Below, one piece after another: positions 7,195-7,965 of a DNA stretch of 7,965 bases. Below the pieces are notes generated by a model. That model was given only the letters and a program-made list of their open reading frames with translations. It ran no database searches and was not told where the DNA came from. This DNA is from Clostridiales bacterium UBA1381 (lineage in GTDB: Bacteria > Bacillota > Clostridia > UBA1381). A program made the translations under genes and the position numbers. How positions within the stretch are numbered: position 1 is the stretch's first letter; every line of letters begins with the position of its first letter. The stretch lies in the NCBI GenBank assembly GCA_002305435.1, contig DBQZ01000116.1:27153-35117 (forward strand), given 5' to 3'.

Positions 7195-7791
7195 TTATTT
7201 TAATAACGGACATTTGCACCTTGGGCAAATATCCTTGTTAATATCTTGAAAAGACATACAAGCCGCACACATGATCTGTTCATCCTTAGATTTATCAAAC
7301 TTTTCGTAATAGTAAAAACCTTTATGATGGCGAACTATATCTCCGACATTGTAATAGCTGTACGGTCCGGGGATATTTCTCCACTTATGTTTTTTAATTC
7401 CTCCGGAATCCTTTCTGATTTTCAGAATATAAACCATTGTATAGTTGGTATGCCCGTCACGACTTCTTTCCTTCAGACGATAACTATCCTTATATTCCAC
7501 TACACCGTCCCATGTTTTATCCATACCCCTTTTGATGGTTTGAAGCAAAGCAATTACTACGAACATCCCGCCGATACCCATTCCGTAATAAAGAGATTGC
7601 GGCCAGTCCAACTCACCACTTTTCTCACCGTAAATAGGAAAAGCGACAACGGCAATTATGGCAAGTATTCCTGCAAAGATAAACGACCATGCTACAGATT
7701 TCTTTTGATATGCAGCAAAAGAAGGATCGCTTATCTTATCGGAAAATCCAATGAGTTGACCTTTGTGTTCAACGTTTGCTAAATCAGACAT
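7195..7791 (-). CDS. Two-helix membrane protein with C-terminal zinc ribbon
   Basis: A 198-residue protein with two predicted membrane helices (about 33-53 and 67-86) joined by a short acidic loop, with basic residues before helix 1 and after helix 2 suggesting both ends are cytoplasmic. Residues 90-170 form a beta-rich region (WDGVVEYKDSYRLKE, YYNVGDIVRHHKGFYYYEK). The tail is a zinc ribbon: C175-x2-C178, ten residues, C189-P-R-C192, with C194 beside it, ending PLLK. Similar proteins are annotated only as zinc-ribbon or hypothetical membrane proteins in Clostridia, and I cannot give a function. The start is the ATG at 7791, with GGAGGG 7 bases upstream. Reading on to a TTG at 7869 would add 26 residues but would put the start at the predicted transcription start site. 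It is the first gene of the left-going group, and the lipoprotein gene follows after 31 bases. Confidence 0.82.
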   Translation of the reverse strand: MSDLANVEHKGQLIGFSDKISDPSFAAYQKKSVAWSFIFAGILAIIAVVAFPIYGEKSGELDWPQSLYYGMGIGGMFVVIALLQTIKRGMDKTWDGVVEYKDSYRLKERSRDGHTNYTMVYILKIRKDSGGIKKHKWRNIPGPYSYYNVGDIVRHHKGFYYYEKFDKSKDEQIMCAACMSFQDINKDICPRCKCPLLK

Positions 7792-7798
7792 TTTTATT

Positions 7799-7804
7799 CC
7801 CTCC
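7799..7804 (-). promoter_or_regulatory. Ribosome binding site deciding the start at 7791
   Basis: GGAGGG on the minus strand stands 7 bases before the ATG at 7791. No comparable site precedes the upstream in-frame TTG at 7869. Confidence 0.8.
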
Positions 7805-7874
7805 ATTCTTTTAATTTTTGTTTCAGTATATCTACGAACATATTGAAGTGTACCCCGTTGGGCGGACAATTTTT

Positions 7875-7903
7875 ATTGTATCCGTTGTATCACATTGACT
7901 TAA
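7875..7903 (-). promoter_or_regulatory. Candidate promoter for the four-gene operon
   Basis: On the minus strand TTAAGT (7898-7903) and TACAAT (7875-7880) are separated by 17 bases. The -10 box is good but the -35 is weak. Its -35 overlaps that of the rightward promoter, so the two would compete. Transcription would start near 7868, about 77 bases before the first ATG. An alternative -10 (TATAAT at 7922-7927) has no usable -35. Confidence 0.4.
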
Positions 7904-7923
7904 TCCCCCATTCTTGCTATAAT
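7895..7923 (+). promoter_or_regulatory. Near-consensus sigma-A promoter firing rightward
   Basis: TTGACT (7895-7900) and TATAAT (7918-7923) are separated by exactly 17 bases, five of six and six of six matches to consensus. Transcription would begin near 7930 and run out of the window, so an unseen plus-strand gene should lie just beyond the right edge. Confidence 0.75.
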
Positions 7924-7928
7924 TATAG
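7917..7928. repeat. Perfect 12-base palindrome over the -10 region
   Basis: CTATAATTATAG reads the same on both strands and contains the rightward -10 box. It puts a TATAAT on each strand. It could be an operator for a dimeric repressor, or simply a chance product of the -10 sequence. Confidence 0.4.
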
Positions 7929-7959
7929 TTGCTTTTCCTATTGTGCAGGATAGGGCAAC
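7928..7959 (+). other. Possible 5' leader hairpin of the rightward transcript
   Basis: GTTGC (7928-7932) pairs with GCAAC (7955-7959), and CCTAT (7937-7941) with ATAGG (7950-7954), with a 4-base bulge and an 8-base loop. The fold begins at the predicted start of the rightward transcript. The window ends 6 bases later, so a full leader RNA cannot be judged. Confidence 0.35.
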
Positions 7960-7965
7960 GCAGGA

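Noticed and set aside
7246..7782. A 178-codon plus-strand open frame opposite the zinc-ribbon gene
   Set aside because: It is the shadow of a gene with a good start, two membrane helices and a zinc ribbon; its own translation shows no domain or proper start signal.
7941..7965. Start of a c-di-GMP (GEMM) riboswitch, suggested by GGGCAAC and ACGCAGGA
   Set aside because: The match is short and lacks the conserved core order, and the window ends before the remainder could be checked.

Overview
The window looks like a chromosomal segment of a low-to-mid GC Gram-positive anaerobe of class Clostridia. The grounds are strong Shine-Dalgarno sites, sigma-A-like promoters, lipobox lipoproteins, FecR plus copper-amine-oxidase-N repeats on a secreted protein, and a C-terminal LKVFIWEDLNSLKP-type segment of a kind I associate with clostridial surface proteins. 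No rRNA, tRNA, CRISPR array, insertion sequence or phage gene is visible. The genus cannot be fixed from the sequence alone.

All six coding regions lie on the minus strand, so transcription runs from high to low coordinates. At the right end (about 7870-7965) is a divergent promoter region. A near-consensus promoter fires rightward into a gene outside the window, and a weaker one points left. The left-going block holds four closely spaced genes: a two-helix membrane protein with a zinc ribbon (7195-7791), a lipoprotein with an internally duplicated domain (6357-7163), a secreted protein with an unknown N-terminal domain, a FecR domain and two copper-amine-oxidase-N repeats (4681-6285), and a large secreted protein with a beta-propeller, a beta-sandwich, a LamG-like lectin domain and a C-terminal sandwich (2149-4620). 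The gaps are 31, 71 and 60 bases with no convincing terminator, so these four probably form one operon for an envelope or extracellular module of unknown function.

Downstream is a GH43 glycosidase gene (454-1959), probably a cytoplasmic beta-xylosidase or alpha-L-arabinofuranosidase. Its leader holds a perfect TATAAT box and then a very strong intrinsic terminator whose U-tract ends a few bases before the ribosome binding site. Transcription of GH43 must therefore pass a terminator, which suggests attenuation or read-through from the operon. A second hairpin terminator follows GH43. After it, a good extended -10 promoter drives a lipoprotein gene that runs off the left edge (1-218).

The GH43 gene is visibly richer in GC than the four-gene block, so the block may have a different history. 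No intergenic stretch exceeds 300 bases; the longest (219-453) holds a promoter and a terminator.
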